Both the position numbers and the translations under genes were made by a program. A DNA stretch of 64,000 nucleotides from Nocardia sp. NBC_00565 (GTDB taxonomy: Bacteria; Actinomycetota; Actinomycetes; Mycobacteriales; Mycobacteriaceae). Shown here piece after piece: positions 44,101 to 53,539 of the stretch. The stretch covers positions 372,001-436,000 of the forward strand of contig NZ_CP107785.1 of NCBI RefSeq assembly GCF_036345915.1, read 5' to 3'. Numbering within the stretch: position 1 is the first letter of the stretch; the number at the start of each line of letters is the position of its first letter. The notes beneath the pieces were generated by a model. It did not search any database, had not been told where the DNA came from, and saw nothing but the letters and a program-made list of their open reading frames with translations.

Positions 44101-47100
44101 CATCTACAGACCCACCGCCAGTTCCTCGACGGCCAGCTAGATATGGCCCGTGGCCTCGCCGGCGTACTCGGCAACGGATCGCTCGACGAGGCGACCGTGC
44201 GGGCGATCGAGGCCGTCAAGGATCACGGCGTGGCGATCAGCGAAAGCCATTCGCGGGCGAGTGAAGTGCTCGCGCAACTGGCGGAATTGGAAGGTGGGTT
44301 CGGGCCGGTCGCGCGGACGGCGCCGGTCGCGCGTCGGGTGGAGTCGACGCGGCAGTCGGCGATCGAGCCCGCGCCCGAACGTCGGCCGCTGACTCCCGCT
44401 GTCTCTGAACCGCCCGTGGAAACCGTTGTGGTAAAGGCTGTTCCGGAGTTCCACGCCACGGCTGCACCTGTTGTCGCGGAGTCGAACGGGCACCCGGCGG
44501 TATCGAACGACCAGGCATCCGCTGATGATCTGCGGCGTGCGCTGCGGGAGGTCGTCGCGGAGAAGACCGGGTATCCGGTGGAGATGGTGGATCCGTCGAT
44601 GGATCTGGAGGCCGATCTCGGGGTGGATTCGATCAAGCGGGTGCAGGTGATCGGCGCGCTGCAGGAGCTGTTCCCCCAGTTGCCGAATCTCGGGCCGGAG
44701 CAGCTCGGGACGCTGCGTACGCTCGACCAGATCGCGAGTCTGCTGGGCCAGGTCGCGGTGACGGCAGCGCCGGTGGCAGTGGACGCGGCTGCCAGCGCGG
44801 GCGCTCCCGCCGCGGCTGCCAGTGACACGGGCGCACCCGAGGGTGCGGATCTGCGACGCGCATTGCTGGAGGTCGTGGCCGAGAAGACCGGGTATCCGGT
44901 GGAGATGGTGGATCCGTCGATGGATCTGGAGGCCGATCTCGGGGTGGATTCGATCAAGCGGGTGCAGGTGATCGGCGCGCTGCAGGAACGGTTTCCGGAG
45001 TTACCCAATCTCGGTCCGGAACAACTGGGCACGCTGCGCACGGTGGATCAGATCGTCGATGAGCTCGCTGGTGCGATGGGTGGTGATGTTCACCCAAAAG
45101 TTGAGGCCGCGGCCGAAACGCCGCGGTATGCCGTTGAACTGATCACGCTGCCGTCGCCCGACCGGGCGGTTGCTCCCTTCCGCGCGGACGCCGATGTCGC
45201 GCTGGTGGATATCACCGGCTCAGCGGAAACCGACTGCGCTGCCATCGAATCCGCGCTCACAGCGCGCGGTTGGTCGGTGCACCGGGTCAGCGGGACGACG
45301 GGTCCGGTGGACCTCGACTCTGTCGATGTGTGTCTGGCCGTGCTCAGCGGAGGTGTGGCCGAATGGGACTCCGCGCAGCGTTGGCTCAATGCGGCCATTC
45401 TGACCGCCGGTGAGATGGTGCCGCGGCTGGCGAAGGCCGAGGGCCGGGCGGCGTTCGTCACGGTGACTCGGATCGACGGTCACCTCGGCTTCCTCGGAAC
45501 GGCGGAACCCACTGCCGCGCTGCTCGGCGGCGTCGGCGGAGTGGTGAAAACCCTTGCGACCGAACAGCCTGCGCTCTTCGTGCGAGCCCTCGACATCGAC
45601 CCAGCGGCCGGCCCGGACCGGCTTGCCGAACTGGTCGCCGCCGAACTCGATGACGCGGCGCGGGACACACTCGAGGTCGGCATTGATGCGGCGGGTCAGC
45701 GTCGAACGCTGGTGCCGAGTGCGCATGCGCCGGCCCGGTCGTTCACGATCGTGCGGCCGGGTGACGAGCAGCAGCCGAGTCTGCTGACGGCACAGGATGT
45801 TCTGCTGGTCACCGGTGGTGCGCGCGGTGTCACCGCGACTTGCGTGCGGGCGCTGGCCCAGCGGTGCGAGGCGCGGTTCGTGCTCCTCGGCCGGTCTGAG
45901 CTGACAGCCGAACCGGACTGGGCCGCAGGGGTTTCCGATGCGGATCTCAAGCCTGCGGCGGTGCGGGCCCTGGTCGGCACCGGAGCCAAGCCGCGCGATA
46001 TCGAGCGTGCGTGCTCGCAGGTGCGGGCCGCCCGGGAGATCAGCGTCACTTTGAAAGAATTGGGGTCGCGGGCAGAGTATCTGGTCGTAGACGCCACCGA
46101 CGAGGCGGCGGTACGCACCGCGCTCGCGCCGTGGCGCGACACCATCACCGGTGTCGTGCACGGAGCCGGTGTGCTAGCCGACTCGATGATCACCGACAAG
46201 ACGGCCGAATCCATCGAGCGGGTCATGGATCCCAAACTCGCGGGTCTCGCGGCCGTGCTCGCCGTGGTCGGCGAACTGCGGCACCTGGTGCTGTTCACCT
46301 CGGTCGCCGGACTGTTCGGCAACGCAGGCCAAGCCGACTATGCCGCCGCGAACGAGGCGCTGTCCCGGTTCGCGATGAGCTGGCGGCGGCGCCATCCCGA
46401 CTGCCACGTCACCGCGATCGACTGGGGCGCGTGGGACGGCGGGATGGTGACACCCGAACTTCGGGAGCACTTCCAGGCCCGCGGCATCGCCCTGCTGGAT
46501 CCGGTGATCGGTGCGGCGGCATTCACCGAGCAGTTCACCGAAGAACATCGTGACGACACCGTGGTCCTCATCGGGCCCGCCGAAGGTCTCTCGGGTGAGG
46601 TGACGGTCGATCCGCCAGCAATGCGGGCGCGGCGGAATGTCAGCCGGATTACCGAGGAACCGATCATCCAGGCCCACCGCATCGGCGAACATATCGTGCT
46701 ACCAGCCACTTTCGGCCTCGGCGCGATGGTAAATCTGGCCGAGCGCAGTCTGCCGGGCCGGATCGTGGTCGGCGCCAGGGACTTCCAAGTCCTCAAGGGA
46801 ATCGTCTTCGACCAGCCGGTGGACGAGCTCGAGCTCGAACTCGTCCCCGGCGCGGACCGAACACTGGTCGAAGCGACTGTCCGTGGTGGCGATGTCCTGC
46901 ACTTCCGGGCAACGCTGCTGCTGGCCGCCGCACCCGATCAATCGCCGCACAAGGCGATCCCGCGCGGATCGGCCAGCGACGCGAACATCTACCGCGATGC
47001 CATCCAATTCCATGCGCCCGCCCTCCAGGGCTTGCGCACGTTGCTCGCGGCCTCGGACGACGCGATCGTCTTCGAATGCGCACTGCCTGCCGCGAGAGTG

Positions 47101-47430
47101 GCGGACGGCGGCTACGCGGGCCACCTGCACGATCCGGTCCTCGCTGACCTGCTCCTGCAGGGTCCGCCGGTGCTGGGCTACCGGCTCCTCGGCGCGGCGT
47201 GCTTGCCACTCGGTATCGGCCGCGCGGAGTACTACCGGAGGTTGCCCGCGGACGAGCCGTTCCTGCTCACCGTGGACAACCCACGACAGGGCAGTTTCGA
47301 CGTCCGCATCGACGCCACCGCCACCACAGCGGATGGCACTGTACTGCAACGTTTCTCGGACGTCACGGTGGTGACGACGCCGGATCTGACCGCGAAATTC
47401 CAGACTTCGGTGCGGGGGTGGATGGCATGA
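41131..47430 (+). CDS. PfaA-like multidomain synthase: KS-AT-ACP-ACP-KR-DH
   Basis: 2099 residues. KS (about 9-465) has C211 in VDAACAASL and H346, H386 (EAHATGT, GHTKGA). AT (about 560-870) has S663 in GHSFGEL. Two ACPs carry S1167 and S1274, both in GVDSIKRVQVIGALQE. KR (about 1370-1775) has TGGARGVTA and catalytic Y1737. A C-terminal DH-like double hotdog starts near HRIGEHIVLPA. This order is that of PfaA in bacterial PUFA synthases, which normally have 5-9 ACPs. No enoyl reductase is within; a PfaD-like one is encoded downstream. GTG start with AGAGGAA 7 nt upstream. It should build a polyunsaturated or reduced chain iteratively from malonyl-CoA. Confidence 0.9.
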   Translation: MTDDRRLARNPIAIVGMSGLLPNAHHHREYWQNIVDGVDCTTEVPTSRWSLDDYFDADPDAPDKTYSRRGAFLPDIDFDPLEFGLPPNQLEVTSTMQTLSLGVARDLLIDAGAVDSTWYDAGRTGVVLGTTGPVPLMHPLAARLSTPVLKEAARSVGLSDDDADAIADKFVAAFAPWEANSFPGLLANITAGRVANRLGLGGINCTVDAACAASLAALRTAIAELQDGRADMMITGGVDTENTIFIYMCFSKVGALSSSGQISPFAADANGTLLGEGITMLALRRLEDARRDGNRIYAVIRGLGSSSDGRAKSIYAPRAGGQRVALDRAYADAECSPADVALIEAHATGTPVGDKTELTALKGLLADATSETRFAALGSVKSQIGHTKGAAGTASVMKLALALHQKVLPGTINVAAPNAEIASDDAPYYVNTRTRPWIRDPQRPVRRAAASAFGFGGTNFHVVLEEADSGRDQPVLHRTARAHLWHAPDVAGLVDAVRSVDAVDGGDIPEAHARIGFVSVDDENAEHLRALAVDELVRNPDAAAWDHPEGVYFRAAALPERKIGALFAGQGSQYVDMGADAALNNPVVGAAFDAANIAFDGAPVRLSAVVFPPPAFDEETAAEQEIALRRTEFAQPAIGALAAGQFRTLAECGLRADGYLGHSFGELTALWAAGALGTDDFFGLARARGAAMTPAAGVEAGTMVALGASRETAEELLADVDDVWICNHNAPDQVVVGGGPEGIAAVVARAGERGVATRALPVSGAFHTPYVAHAVDAFAKATAEVSIGAPDAPVYANTPDARYGGDIAANRALLTGQLSKPVEFVAALTAMRADGCTVFVEFGPKQVLTSLVRRTLGDEVIAIPTDSGPIGNSDLALVRAAVRLAVLGFGLHGINRHAAPVPVARTSGRAMTVRISAPEYVPESRRAAYAATLDDGYRVAVSTPVDTVVDRQPEIPAVAATFAEPTETTVYQPAQSYDPGADALDSALVQHLQTHRQFLDGQLDMARGLAGVLGNGSLDEATVRAIEAVKDHGVAISESHSRASEVLAQLAELEGGFGPVARTAPVARRVESTRQSAIEPAPERRPLTPAVSEPPVETVVVKAVPEFHATAAPVVAESNGHPAVSNDQASADDLRRALREVVAEKTGYPVEMVDPSMDLEADLGVDSIKRVQVIGALQELFPQLPNLGPEQLGTLRTLDQIASLLGQVAVTAAPVAVDAAASAGAPAAAASDTGAPEGADLRRALLEVVAEKTGYPVEMVDPSMDLEADLGVDSIKRVQVIGALQERFPELPNLGPEQLGTLRTVDQIVDELAGAMGGDVHPKVEAAAETPRYAVELITLPSPDRAVAPFRADADVALVDITGSAETDCAAIESALTARGWSVHRVSGTTGPVDLDSVDVCLAVLSGGVAEWDSAQRWLNAAILTAGEMVPRLAKAEGRAAFVTVTRIDGHLGFLGTAEPTAALLGGVGGVVKTLATEQPALFVRALDIDPAAGPDRLAELVAAELDDAARDTLEVGIDAAGQRRTLVPSAHAPARSFTIVRPGDEQQPSLLTAQDVLLVTGGARGVTATCVRALAQRCEARFVLLGRSELTAEPDWAAGVSDADLKPAAVRALVGTGAKPRDIERACSQVRAAREISVTLKELGSRAEYLVVDATDEAAVRTALAPWRDTITGVVHGAGVLADSMITDKTAESIERVMDPKLAGLAAVLAVVGELRHLVLFTSVAGLFGNAGQADYAAANEALSRFAMSWRRRHPDCHVTAIDWGAWDGGMVTPELREHFQARGIALLDPVIGAAAFTEQFTEEHRDDTVVLIGPAEGLSGEVTVDPPAMRARRNVSRITEEPIIQAHRIGEHIVLPATFGLGAMVNLAERSLPGRIVVGARDFQVLKGIVFDQPVDELELELVPGADRTLVEATVRGGDVLHFRATLLLAAAPDQSPHKAIPRGSASDANIYRDAIQFHAPALQGLRTLLAASDDAIVFECALPAARVADGGYAGHLHDPVLADLLLQGPPVLGYRLLGAACLPLGIGRAEYYRRLPADEPFLLTVDNPRQGSFDVRIDATATTADGTVLQRFSDVTVVTTPDLTAKFQTSVRGWMA
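44560..44987 (+). repeat. direct repeat: nearly identical tandem ACP domains
   Basis: A 107-nt stretch at 44560-44666 is repeated without a change at 44881-44987, 321 nt (107 codons) away. It covers the phosphopantetheine serine. Outside the identical run the linkers and ends diverge. This suggests gene conversion or recent duplication. Confidence 0.85.
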
Positions 47431-49490
47431 CGGTCCTCGAGTTCGACGGGGTTCCCTTCGATCCGATCGGTACTGCTTCCGCCGCGCCGCCGGTGGTACG
47501 TCCAACGCACGACGCGACGACTGCGACGGCTGCCGTGCAGGCGGTCGCCGACCAAGCCGCGGACGCTGCTGTCGCGGCACCGGGGGAGTCGGTTGGCCAT
47601 GGAGTGGCGACTGGTGTGGCCGCGGCGCCAGCGCAGTCGGTTGGCCGCGGAGTGACGACTGGTGCGGTCGCGGTGCCAGCAGCTCAGCGGGTGCCGGGAC
47701 CACTCACCGAGATCCGTTCGGGCGTCGTGGCGGCGCACCGTGCGGCGTTGACCGCGCAGGTGGCACTGCAACGGGCGGTCTGGCAGCGGATGCTGCGCGT
47801 ACAGGCGCCGGTGGCGGCTGAACCCACTATCGCGGCGGTTGCACCCGGCATCGCGGCCTGTGCGCCGGAATGGGCACTCAAGCCGCTGGCTCGTACCGCG
47901 CGCACCAGCCTCGACGGGGCCGCGTTGCGCCGCCTCGCCGAGGGAGACGTCACCGGCGTGTTCGGCTATCGGCGCTCCGGTATCGACTCGGCGGCGCGAC
48001 TCGCGGCCACAGGACCATTGGTGCTCACCGAGGTCGCAGCCATCGAATTGCGCGGTGGCACCGGAAGCGGCCGGGTGGTCGCGCATTTCGACGGCGATAT
48101 GCGTGCGGCGGCAGTGCAGGCCGCGGAAGTGTTCGCACTGTTCACCGGTCTGCAGCTGTGCCTGTCGGGGAGCACCTTCGTCTCCGAGCCGGAAATTTCC
48201 GAAAGTGCGTCCGGCACTGTCGAGTTCGTTGTCACCGAGATCGACCTGGTCCCGCGACCGCACGTCACCGGCACTGCGACCGTCACGGGAGTAGCTCGGC
48301 CACAGCAGGTCACCGTGACGGTTGTCGAACCCGCAGGTACCGGAGTGGGCCCGGGCGCGGCGGTATCGGACATGCTGCTCAACGAATTCCACATGACCCA
48401 CCTCGCGCGTGGTGATCAGGGCATCGCGATGGGACCCGAATTCGCCGGGTACACCGGTGTTCGCGCCACCCGCTTGCCCACCGGCGGCCTGCTACTGGTC
48501 GACCGGGTAGTCGAATTCGACGGCGCGCGTGGCCGATTGGACGGCGCGTCCTACCGCACCGAATACGACGCACCCGCCGATTCCTGGTACTACGGCGATA
48601 CCGCCAACGAATCCATGCCGCATTTCGTGTACATGGAGACCTCACTACAGGCAGCGCTGTTGATGGGCTACTACGCCGGACCCACCCTCACCCAGCCGGG
48701 CGTCACCCTGAGCCTGCGCAATCTCGGCGGCACGGCGACTGTCCTGCGCCGAGTCGATCTGCGGGACAAGACGATCGAGCAGACCTCACGTCTGCTGTCG
48801 ACGACCATCCTGCCCGGCTCGTCCCTGCAGAACTTCGACTACACGCTGAGCGTGGACGGCGAACCGTTCTACACCGGCGAGACCATGTTCGGTTACTTCA
48901 GCGACGAAGCGCTGGCGAATCAGACCGGCCTCGATGCCGGGCGCGACGCACCCACGTGGCTGGATGAGCATCCGGCTGCCACCGTCCGCACCATCGATGT
49001 CGCCGCTCGCCGCGCCGATCCCGACGCGCAGCTGTGCGCCCGCCGGACGCTGGCGCTGATCGACCGTATCGATGTGGTCGACGGCGGCGGGAAATACTCG
49101 GCGGGATACCTGCATTCGTTGCGCGAGATCGACCCGTCGGATTGGTATTTCGCCCGCCACTTCCACCTGGATCCGGTAATTCCGGGATCGCTGGGTGTGG
49201 AATCGGTCATCCACGCGGTCCAGGAGTGGATGCTCGATGCCGGATTCGCCGACACGATCAGCGATCCGGTCTTCCGCATCCCCAGCGATATCGCCTTCAG
49301 TTGGCGCTACCGCGGCCAGTTCCTGCCGACGGACGCGACGGTGCGTCTGGAGGCCCACATCAAGGAGATCCGCCGGGGTGCGCACGGCGTCACCGTCATC
49401 GCCGACGGCTCGCTGTGGAAGCCCGGACTGCGCATCTACGAAGTCATCGACCTGGCAATCGAACTCGGCGAGCGGGAGGACCGGCCATGA
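47427..49490 (+). CDS. PfaC-like tandem FabA-type dehydratase protein without KS-CLF
   Basis: 687 residues. After a long Ala-rich N-terminal part with imperfect repeats (ESVGHGVATGVA, QSVGRGVTTGAV; about residues 40-90), two FabA-like hotdog domains follow. The first shows MPHFVYMETSLQAALLMGYY, the form of PfaC DH1; the second ARHFHLDPVIPGSLGVESVIHAVQEW with H578, the form of DH2. PfaC proteins normally begin with KS and chain-length-factor domains, which are absent here. It overlaps the synthase gene and the PfaD-like gene by 4 nt each. It should dehydrate or isomerise beta-hydroxyacyl intermediates. Confidence 0.85.
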   Translation: MTVLEFDGVPFDPIGTASAAPPVVRPTHDATTATAAVQAVADQAADAAVAAPGESVGHGVATGVAAAPAQSVGRGVTTGAVAVPAAQRVPGPLTEIRSGVVAAHRAALTAQVALQRAVWQRMLRVQAPVAAEPTIAAVAPGIAACAPEWALKPLARTARTSLDGAALRRLAEGDVTGVFGYRRSGIDSAARLAATGPLVLTEVAAIELRGGTGSGRVVAHFDGDMRAAAVQAAEVFALFTGLQLCLSGSTFVSEPEISESASGTVEFVVTEIDLVPRPHVTGTATVTGVARPQQVTVTVVEPAGTGVGPGAAVSDMLLNEFHMTHLARGDQGIAMGPEFAGYTGVRATRLPTGGLLLVDRVVEFDGARGRLDGASYRTEYDAPADSWYYGDTANESMPHFVYMETSLQAALLMGYYAGPTLTQPGVTLSLRNLGGTATVLRRVDLRDKTIEQTSRLLSTTILPGSSLQNFDYTLSVDGEPFYTGETMFGYFSDEALANQTGLDAGRDAPTWLDEHPAATVRTIDVAARRADPDAQLCARRTLALIDRIDVVDGGGKYSAGYLHSLREIDPSDWYFARHFHLDPVIPGSLGVESVIHAVQEWMLDAGFADTISDPVFRIPSDIAFSWRYRGQFLPTDATVRLEAHIKEIRRGAHGVTVIADGSLWKPGLRIYEVIDLAIELGEREDRP

Positions 49491-51055
49491 CCACATTCCC
49501 GACCACGGTCGTCGCGGAGACCGCCGATGACATCACCGCCGTACTGCTCGATGTGCGGCGACCGTGCTGGATCGTGCGCCACGACGGCCGGGTGGGCGCA
49601 ACCTCCGATGCGACTGTCGCCGCTCGAGCACAGGTCCTCACTGCGGTCGCGCCGCTGCCGCCGGAGTTGCTCGGCGACAAACAGTTTCACGCGACCCATG
49701 GGGTGCGCGCCGCGTACGTCGCCGGGGCGATGGCCAACGGGATCGCCTCGCCCGCAATGGTTTCGGCGATGGCACGAGCGGGCTACCTCGCGTCCTACGG
49801 TGCCGCGGGCGTGACACCCGCGGCGGTGGACGCGGCGCTGGCCGAACTCAGCCGGACCACCGGTGGAAAGCCGTTCGCCTGCAACCTGATCCACAGCCCG
49901 TCCGAACCGGCGCTGGAACGGTCGATCGTCGATGCCTGCCTGCGCCACCAGGTGCGCTGCGTCGAGGCGTCGGCCTTCATGGGCTTGACCGCCGAGGTCG
50001 TGCGGTACCGGGCGGCGGGGCTCGGCGTGGACCGGCACGGTCAGGTGGAGGTGCGTAATCGCCTGATAGCCAAGGTGTCCCGGGTCGAGGTCGCGGAACC
50101 GTTCCTGCGTCCGGCGCCCGCGAACTTGCTGCGGCAGCTGGTCGAATCCGGCGATCTGACACCCGTACAGGCCAGCTTGGCCGAGCGGGTGCCGATGGCC
50201 GACGACATCACCGCGGAGGCCGATTCCGGCGGGCACACCGACCGCAGGCCGCTGCTCGTACTGCTCCCGGAGCTCATCGCCGCTCGCGACCGGATCGCCC
50301 GCACGGTGCCCGCCGCCGCGGCGGTACGCATCGGCGCGGCAGGCGGTATCGGCACACCGGCCGCCGCGGCGGCGGCATTCGCATTGGGAGCCGCGTACGT
50401 GGTGACCGGCTCGATCAACCAGGCCACCCGCGAGGCCGCGCAGTGCGACACCACCAAACAGCTATTGGCCCGGGCGGATTTCGCCGACTGCACCATGGCG
50501 CCGTCCTCCGATATGTTCGAACTCGGTGTGCAGGTGCAGGTCCTGCGGCGGGGCACCATGTTCGCGGCCCGTGCCCAGCGGTTGTACGACACCTACCGCG
50601 CCTACGCGGGAATGGACGATATCCCCGTCGAACTGCGCGGGGACCTCGAGGCCACGCTGTTCCGGCGGCCGCTTGCAACCGTTTGGCAGGACTGCGTCAC
50701 CTACTTCACCGAACGCGATCCCGGCCAGTTGGTCGGCGCGGCCGAGGATCCGAAACGCAAGATGGCCTTGGTGTTCCGGTGGTACCTGGGGCTGTCGTCG
50801 GGCTGGAGTATCCGCGGCGAAGCCGATCGAGTCGCTGACTATCAGGTGTGGTGTGGACCCGCGATGGGCGGGTTCAACAACTGGGCTGCCGGGTCCTATC
50901 TGGCCGCCCTGAGCAACCGGCATATCGCCGATATCGCCGACCAGATGATGCTGGGCGCCGCGTATCTCACCCGAATCGCCCAGCTGCGTACCGCGGGCAC
51001 CCGGCTACCCGCCGAATGCGCCCGATTCGTTCCGCGACCAATGGAGCATCGATGA
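49487..51055 (+). CDS. PfaD-like enoyl reductase (FMN, nitronate monooxygenase-like fold)
   Basis: 522 residues. Family-type stretches include [89 protein letters not shown] and [20 protein letters not shown](T)MFAARAQ. These follow PfaD closely. PfaD supplies the trans-acting enoyl-ACP reductase for PUFA synthases, using NAD(P)H and FMN. Overlaps of 4 nt at both ends place it inside the synthase operon, between the DH-DH gene and the carboxylase genes. Confidence 0.9.
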   Translation: MTTFPTTVVAETADDITAVLLDVRRPCWIVRHDGRVGATSDATVAARAQVLTAVAPLPPELLGDKQFHATHGVRAAYVAGAMANGIASPAMVSAMARAGYLASYGAAGVTPAAVDAALAELSRTTGGKPFACNLIHSPSEPALERSIVDACLRHQVRCVEASAFMGLTAEVVRYRAAGLGVDRHGQVEVRNRLIAKVSRVEVAEPFLRPAPANLLRQLVESGDLTPVQASLAERVPMADDITAEADSGGHTDRRPLLVLLPELIAARDRIARTVPAAAAVRIGAAGGIGTPAAAAAAFALGAAYVVTGSINQATREAAQCDTTKQLLARADFADCTMAPSSDMFELGVQVQVLRRGTMFAARAQRLYDTYRAYAGMDDIPVELRGDLEATLFRRPLATVWQDCVTYFTERDPGQLVGAAEDPKRKMALVFRWYLGLSSGWSIRGEADRVADYQVWCGPAMGGFNNWAAGSYLAALSNRHIADIADQMMLGAAYLTRIAQLRTAGTRLPAECARFVPRPMEHR

Positions 51056-52737
51056 CAACACTGGAAACCGATTCGGACACCAGGACCTCCTGGATGGTGT
51101 GCCCGTTCTGTGCCGCCATGATCTACGCCAAACGCTACGACCGTGGCGGCCGGGTGTGCCCGGACTGTGACGGTCACGGCGCACTGACCGCCGACCAGCG
51201 CATCGACTCGCTCATCGACAGCGGCTCGGCGCAACCCATCGAGCCGGCCGAGACACTCCGAGATCCACTGGGGTTCAGCGACTCTCGCAGCTACCTCGAG
51301 CGCCGCGGCGAGGCACAGCGCCGCACCGGAATGGACGATGCCATCCGCTGCGTGCGCGCGAGCATCGGCGGCGCTCCGGTTGTGCTGGCGGTCATGGACT
51401 TCCGCTTCCTCGGCGGCAGCCTCGGCAGTGCGGTGGGGGAGGCGGTGACGACGGCCGCCGAGGTGGCCTTGTCGGCGCGCGTTCCGCTGGTGCTGGTGAC
51501 CGCGTCCGGCGGTGCGCGCATGCAGGAGGGGATCTTGGCGCTGATGCAGATGGCCAAGACCAGCCAGGCGCTGCGCGACCTCGATGACGCGGGCGTACTG
51601 ACCATCTCGGTGATCACCGACCCGACCTATGGCGGTGTGGCGGCCTCCTATGCCACATCCACCGACATCATCATCGCCGAGCCCGGGGCACGGCTGGGCT
51701 TCGCGGGCCCGCGGGTGATCCAGCAGACCATCGGGGAGACCCTGCCCGCCGGTTTCCAGACGGCGGAGTTCCTGCTCGAACACGGCGTGGTGGATATGAT
51801 CTGCCACCGCTCCGCATTGCGTGACCGGCTCGCGCGGCTGCTGGCGCTGGCAGCGGACAGTTCGCGGCGGGTCGATTTCGTGGAATCCGTGCCGCCGGTG
51901 CGGCGGGATCCGGCGACGTTGCCAACCCGGGATGCCTGGCAGAGTGTCCGTGCGGCACGGGAATTGGGACGTCCGACCACGCTGGACTACCTTTCGTCGG
52001 CCTTCGACGAGTTCATCGAATTGCACGGCGATCGGCTCAGCGCCGACTGCCCGGCCATGATCACCGCGCTGGCCCGCCTCGCCGGTGCGCCGGTGCTGGT
52101 AATCGGCACCCAGAAGGGCCATACCGCGGGCGAACTCGCCCGACGAAACTACGGGATGCCGACTCCGTCCGGTTACCGCAAGTCCGCTCGCGCATTGCGG
52201 CTGGCCGCGAAACTGGGACTGCCCGTGATCACGCTGGTGGACACCGCGGGTGCCTATCCTGGCATCACCGCCGAGGAACAGGGTCAAGCCGTCGCGATCG
52301 CCGAATCGCTGAAACTGCTTGCCGGACTGCCCGTTCCGATCGTCTCGGTGATCACCGGCGAGGGTGGTAGCGGTGGCGCGCTTGCGCTCGCGCTGGCCGA
52401 CCGGGTGCTCGTCTTCGAGAACGCGGTGTATTCGGTGATCAGCCCCGAGGGCTGTGCATCGATCCTGTGGAAGGACGCCTCGGCCGCGCCGCGGGCCGCT
52501 GCCGCACTGCGGGTCGATTCGACGGCCCTGCTCGAACTCGGCGTCGCGGATGCGGTGGTGCCGGAGCCGCACGGCGGCGCGCATCGCGATCCGGCCGCGG
52601 CGGCCGCGCAGCTGCGTCGCGCCTTGCGGCACAGCCTCGCCGAACTCGGGCCGCTGCCGGTCACGGATCTACTCGATAGGCGCCACTACCGTTTTCGCGC
52701 CTTCGGCCTGCCCACGACGAACCACCAGGAGAAGTAG
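51052..52737 (+). CDS. accDA: acetyl-CoA carboxylase carboxyltransferase, fused AccD-AccA
   Basis: 561 residues. The N-terminal half is AccD-like with a zinc ribbon at C17, C20, C36 and C39, followed by the beta-subunit crotonase fold ([15 protein letters not shown] [22 protein letters not shown]). The C-terminal half is AccA-like ([70 protein letters not shown]). It transfers the carboxyl group from carboxybiotin to acetyl-CoA to give malonyl-CoA. Most actinobacterial housekeeping enzymes are AccA3/AccD5-like instead, so this bacterial-type set looks dedicated to the cluster. Confidence 0.9.
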   Translation: MTTLETDSDTRTSWMVCPFCAAMIYAKRYDRGGRVCPDCDGHGALTADQRIDSLIDSGSAQPIEPAETLRDPLGFSDSRSYLERRGEAQRRTGMDDAIRCVRASIGGAPVVLAVMDFRFLGGSLGSAVGEAVTTAAEVALSARVPLVLVTASGGARMQEGILALMQMAKTSQALRDLDDAGVLTISVITDPTYGGVAASYATSTDIIIAEPGARLGFAGPRVIQQTIGETLPAGFQTAEFLLEHGVVDMICHRSALRDRLARLLALAADSSRRVDFVESVPPVRRDPATLPTRDAWQSVRAARELGRPTTLDYLSSAFDEFIELHGDRLSADCPAMITALARLAGAPVLVIGTQKGHTAGELARRNYGMPTPSGYRKSARALRLAAKLGLPVITLVDTAGAYPGITAEEQGQAVAIAESLKLLAGLPVPIVSVITGEGGSGGALALALADRVLVFENAVYSVISPEGCASILWKDASAAPRAAAALRVDSTALLELGVADAVVPEPHGGAHRDPAAAAAQLRRALRHSLAELGPLPVTDLLDRRHYRFRAFGLPTTNHQEK

Positions 52738-53274
52738 ATGAATCACAGCGACTCGACGAGGGGTGGCGGCCAGGAGGCGGGTGGGCCCGAGTCCGTCACC
52801 ACCCAGCCGGGCCGGGCGATGAATCCGGCCGATGCCGATCGCGCGCTGACCGTACTGTCGCGGCATGCGTTGAGCGTGCGCGCGGAGACCGCGCCGACCT
52901 CGGTGACGGTGGCCAATGGTCCACTGCTGCTGCGGATCAGCTGGGACGGCGAATCCGGTGTGGTCGGGTCCAGCGCGGCGCCGACCGCTGTTATCGAGGA
53001 AGCGCCCGCCGAAACACCCACGGATACAAATACATTCACGATCGCCGCCGAAACAGTCGGGGTGTTCTACCGGTCGCCGGAACCCGGCGCTGCCCCGTTC
53101 GTCGCCGAGGGTGACCCGGTGCGGGCGGGCCAGCAGGTCGGCATCGTCGAGGCCATGAAACTGATGATCCCGGTCACCGCCACCCGCGAGGGCCGGGTGG
53201 CCGCACTCCTGGTCGAGAACGGCGAAGCGGTTGAGCACGGCACGGCACTGATAGTGCTCGAGGTCGTGCGATGA
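52738..53274 (+). CDS. accB: biotin carboxyl carrier protein (BCCP)
   Basis: 178 residues with a biotinyl lysine K141 in VEAMKLM and the usual C-terminal lipoyl/biotinyl fold preceded by a flexible Ala/Pro-rich linker. AGGAG just before the ATG supports this start. Residues 1-25 (SDSTRGGGQEAGG and neighbours) are encoded by a dispersed repeat also seen in the P450 at 32104; the conserved part starts near residue 28. It carries CO2 between AccC and the fused AccDA. Confidence 0.9.
   Translation: MNHSDSTRGGGQEAGGPESVTTQPGRAMNPADADRALTVLSRHALSVRAETAPTSVTVANGPLLLRISWDGESGVVGSSAAPTAVIEEAPAETPTDTNTFTIAAETVGVFYRSPEPGAAPFVAEGDPVRAGQQVGIVEAMKLMIPVTATREGRVAALLVENGEAVEHGTALIVLEVVR
52745..52785 (+). repeat. 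dispersed repeat copy B, translated
   Basis: Copy of the unit at 32113-32155, with about 75% identity over 40 nt and the same reading frame (SDSTRGG). Located at the 5' end of the BCCP gene. Confidence 0.5.
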
Positions 53275-53390
53275 GCGAACCCAGTGAGTACAGGGGCGCG
53301 GGGCGCTGGCCGGGCGACGGGTGGGCGCGAATCATGTGCCAGCGCGTCTCGCGCATGCCGGCGCCGAGCGTCAGCGGGGTGCGGGCATGA
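53271..53390 (+). CDS. MIRU-like mini-ORF 1 between BCCP and AccC genes
   Basis: 39 codons starting ATGAGCGAA inside the BCCP stop (ATGA) and ending in a TGA that overlaps the ATG of the next mini-ORF. It encodes an Arg/Gly/Pro-rich peptide of no known family. It contains GGGCGACGGGTG, also present in the repeat at 32113-32155. It may only serve to pass ribosomes to the next gene. Confidence 0.45.
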   Translation: MSEPSEYRGAGRWPGDGWARIMCQRVSRMPAPSVSGVRA

Positions 53391-53535
53391 GCGAGCGTGG
53401 CGAGGAAGCGTTGGTATTCGCTCGTGCCGGAGCGGAGGGGTGGCGGGGTGCGGGGATGAGCGAGCGTGGCGAGGGAACGATGGACACAGCCGCGTACTCG
53501 CTCGTGCTGGAGCCGAACGCTAGCGGGGTGCAGAC
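53271..53535 (+). repeat. tandem MIRU-like units at the BCCP-AccC junction
   Basis: Three units of 116, 69 and 80 nt, each beginning ATGAGCGA and ending with a variant of AGCGGGGTGCGGGC just before the next ATGAGCGA. The last copy runs into the AccC start codon, so AccC itself begins with MSE from the repeat. The unit at 33372-33442 has the same plan. Confidence 0.6.
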
Positions 53536-53539
53536 ATGA
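53387..53539 (+). CDS. MIRU-like mini-ORF 2 with internal duplication
   Basis: 50 codons. It starts ATGAGCGAG at 53387 overlapping the stop of mini-ORF 1, contains a second copy of the unit in frame (RGAGMSERGE, ATG at 53456), and ends in a TGA overlapping the AccC start (ATGA at 53536). Coupled start/stop overlaps at both ends point to translation in passing. The peptide has no known family. Confidence 0.45.
   Translation: MSERGEEALVFARAGAEGWRGAGMSERGEGTMDTAAYSLVLEPNASGVQT

Noticed and set aside
53271..53535. CRISPR array
   Set aside because: Units are of unequal length, coding-like and tied to ATGA overlaps; no regular short repeats with unique spacers, and no cas genes.
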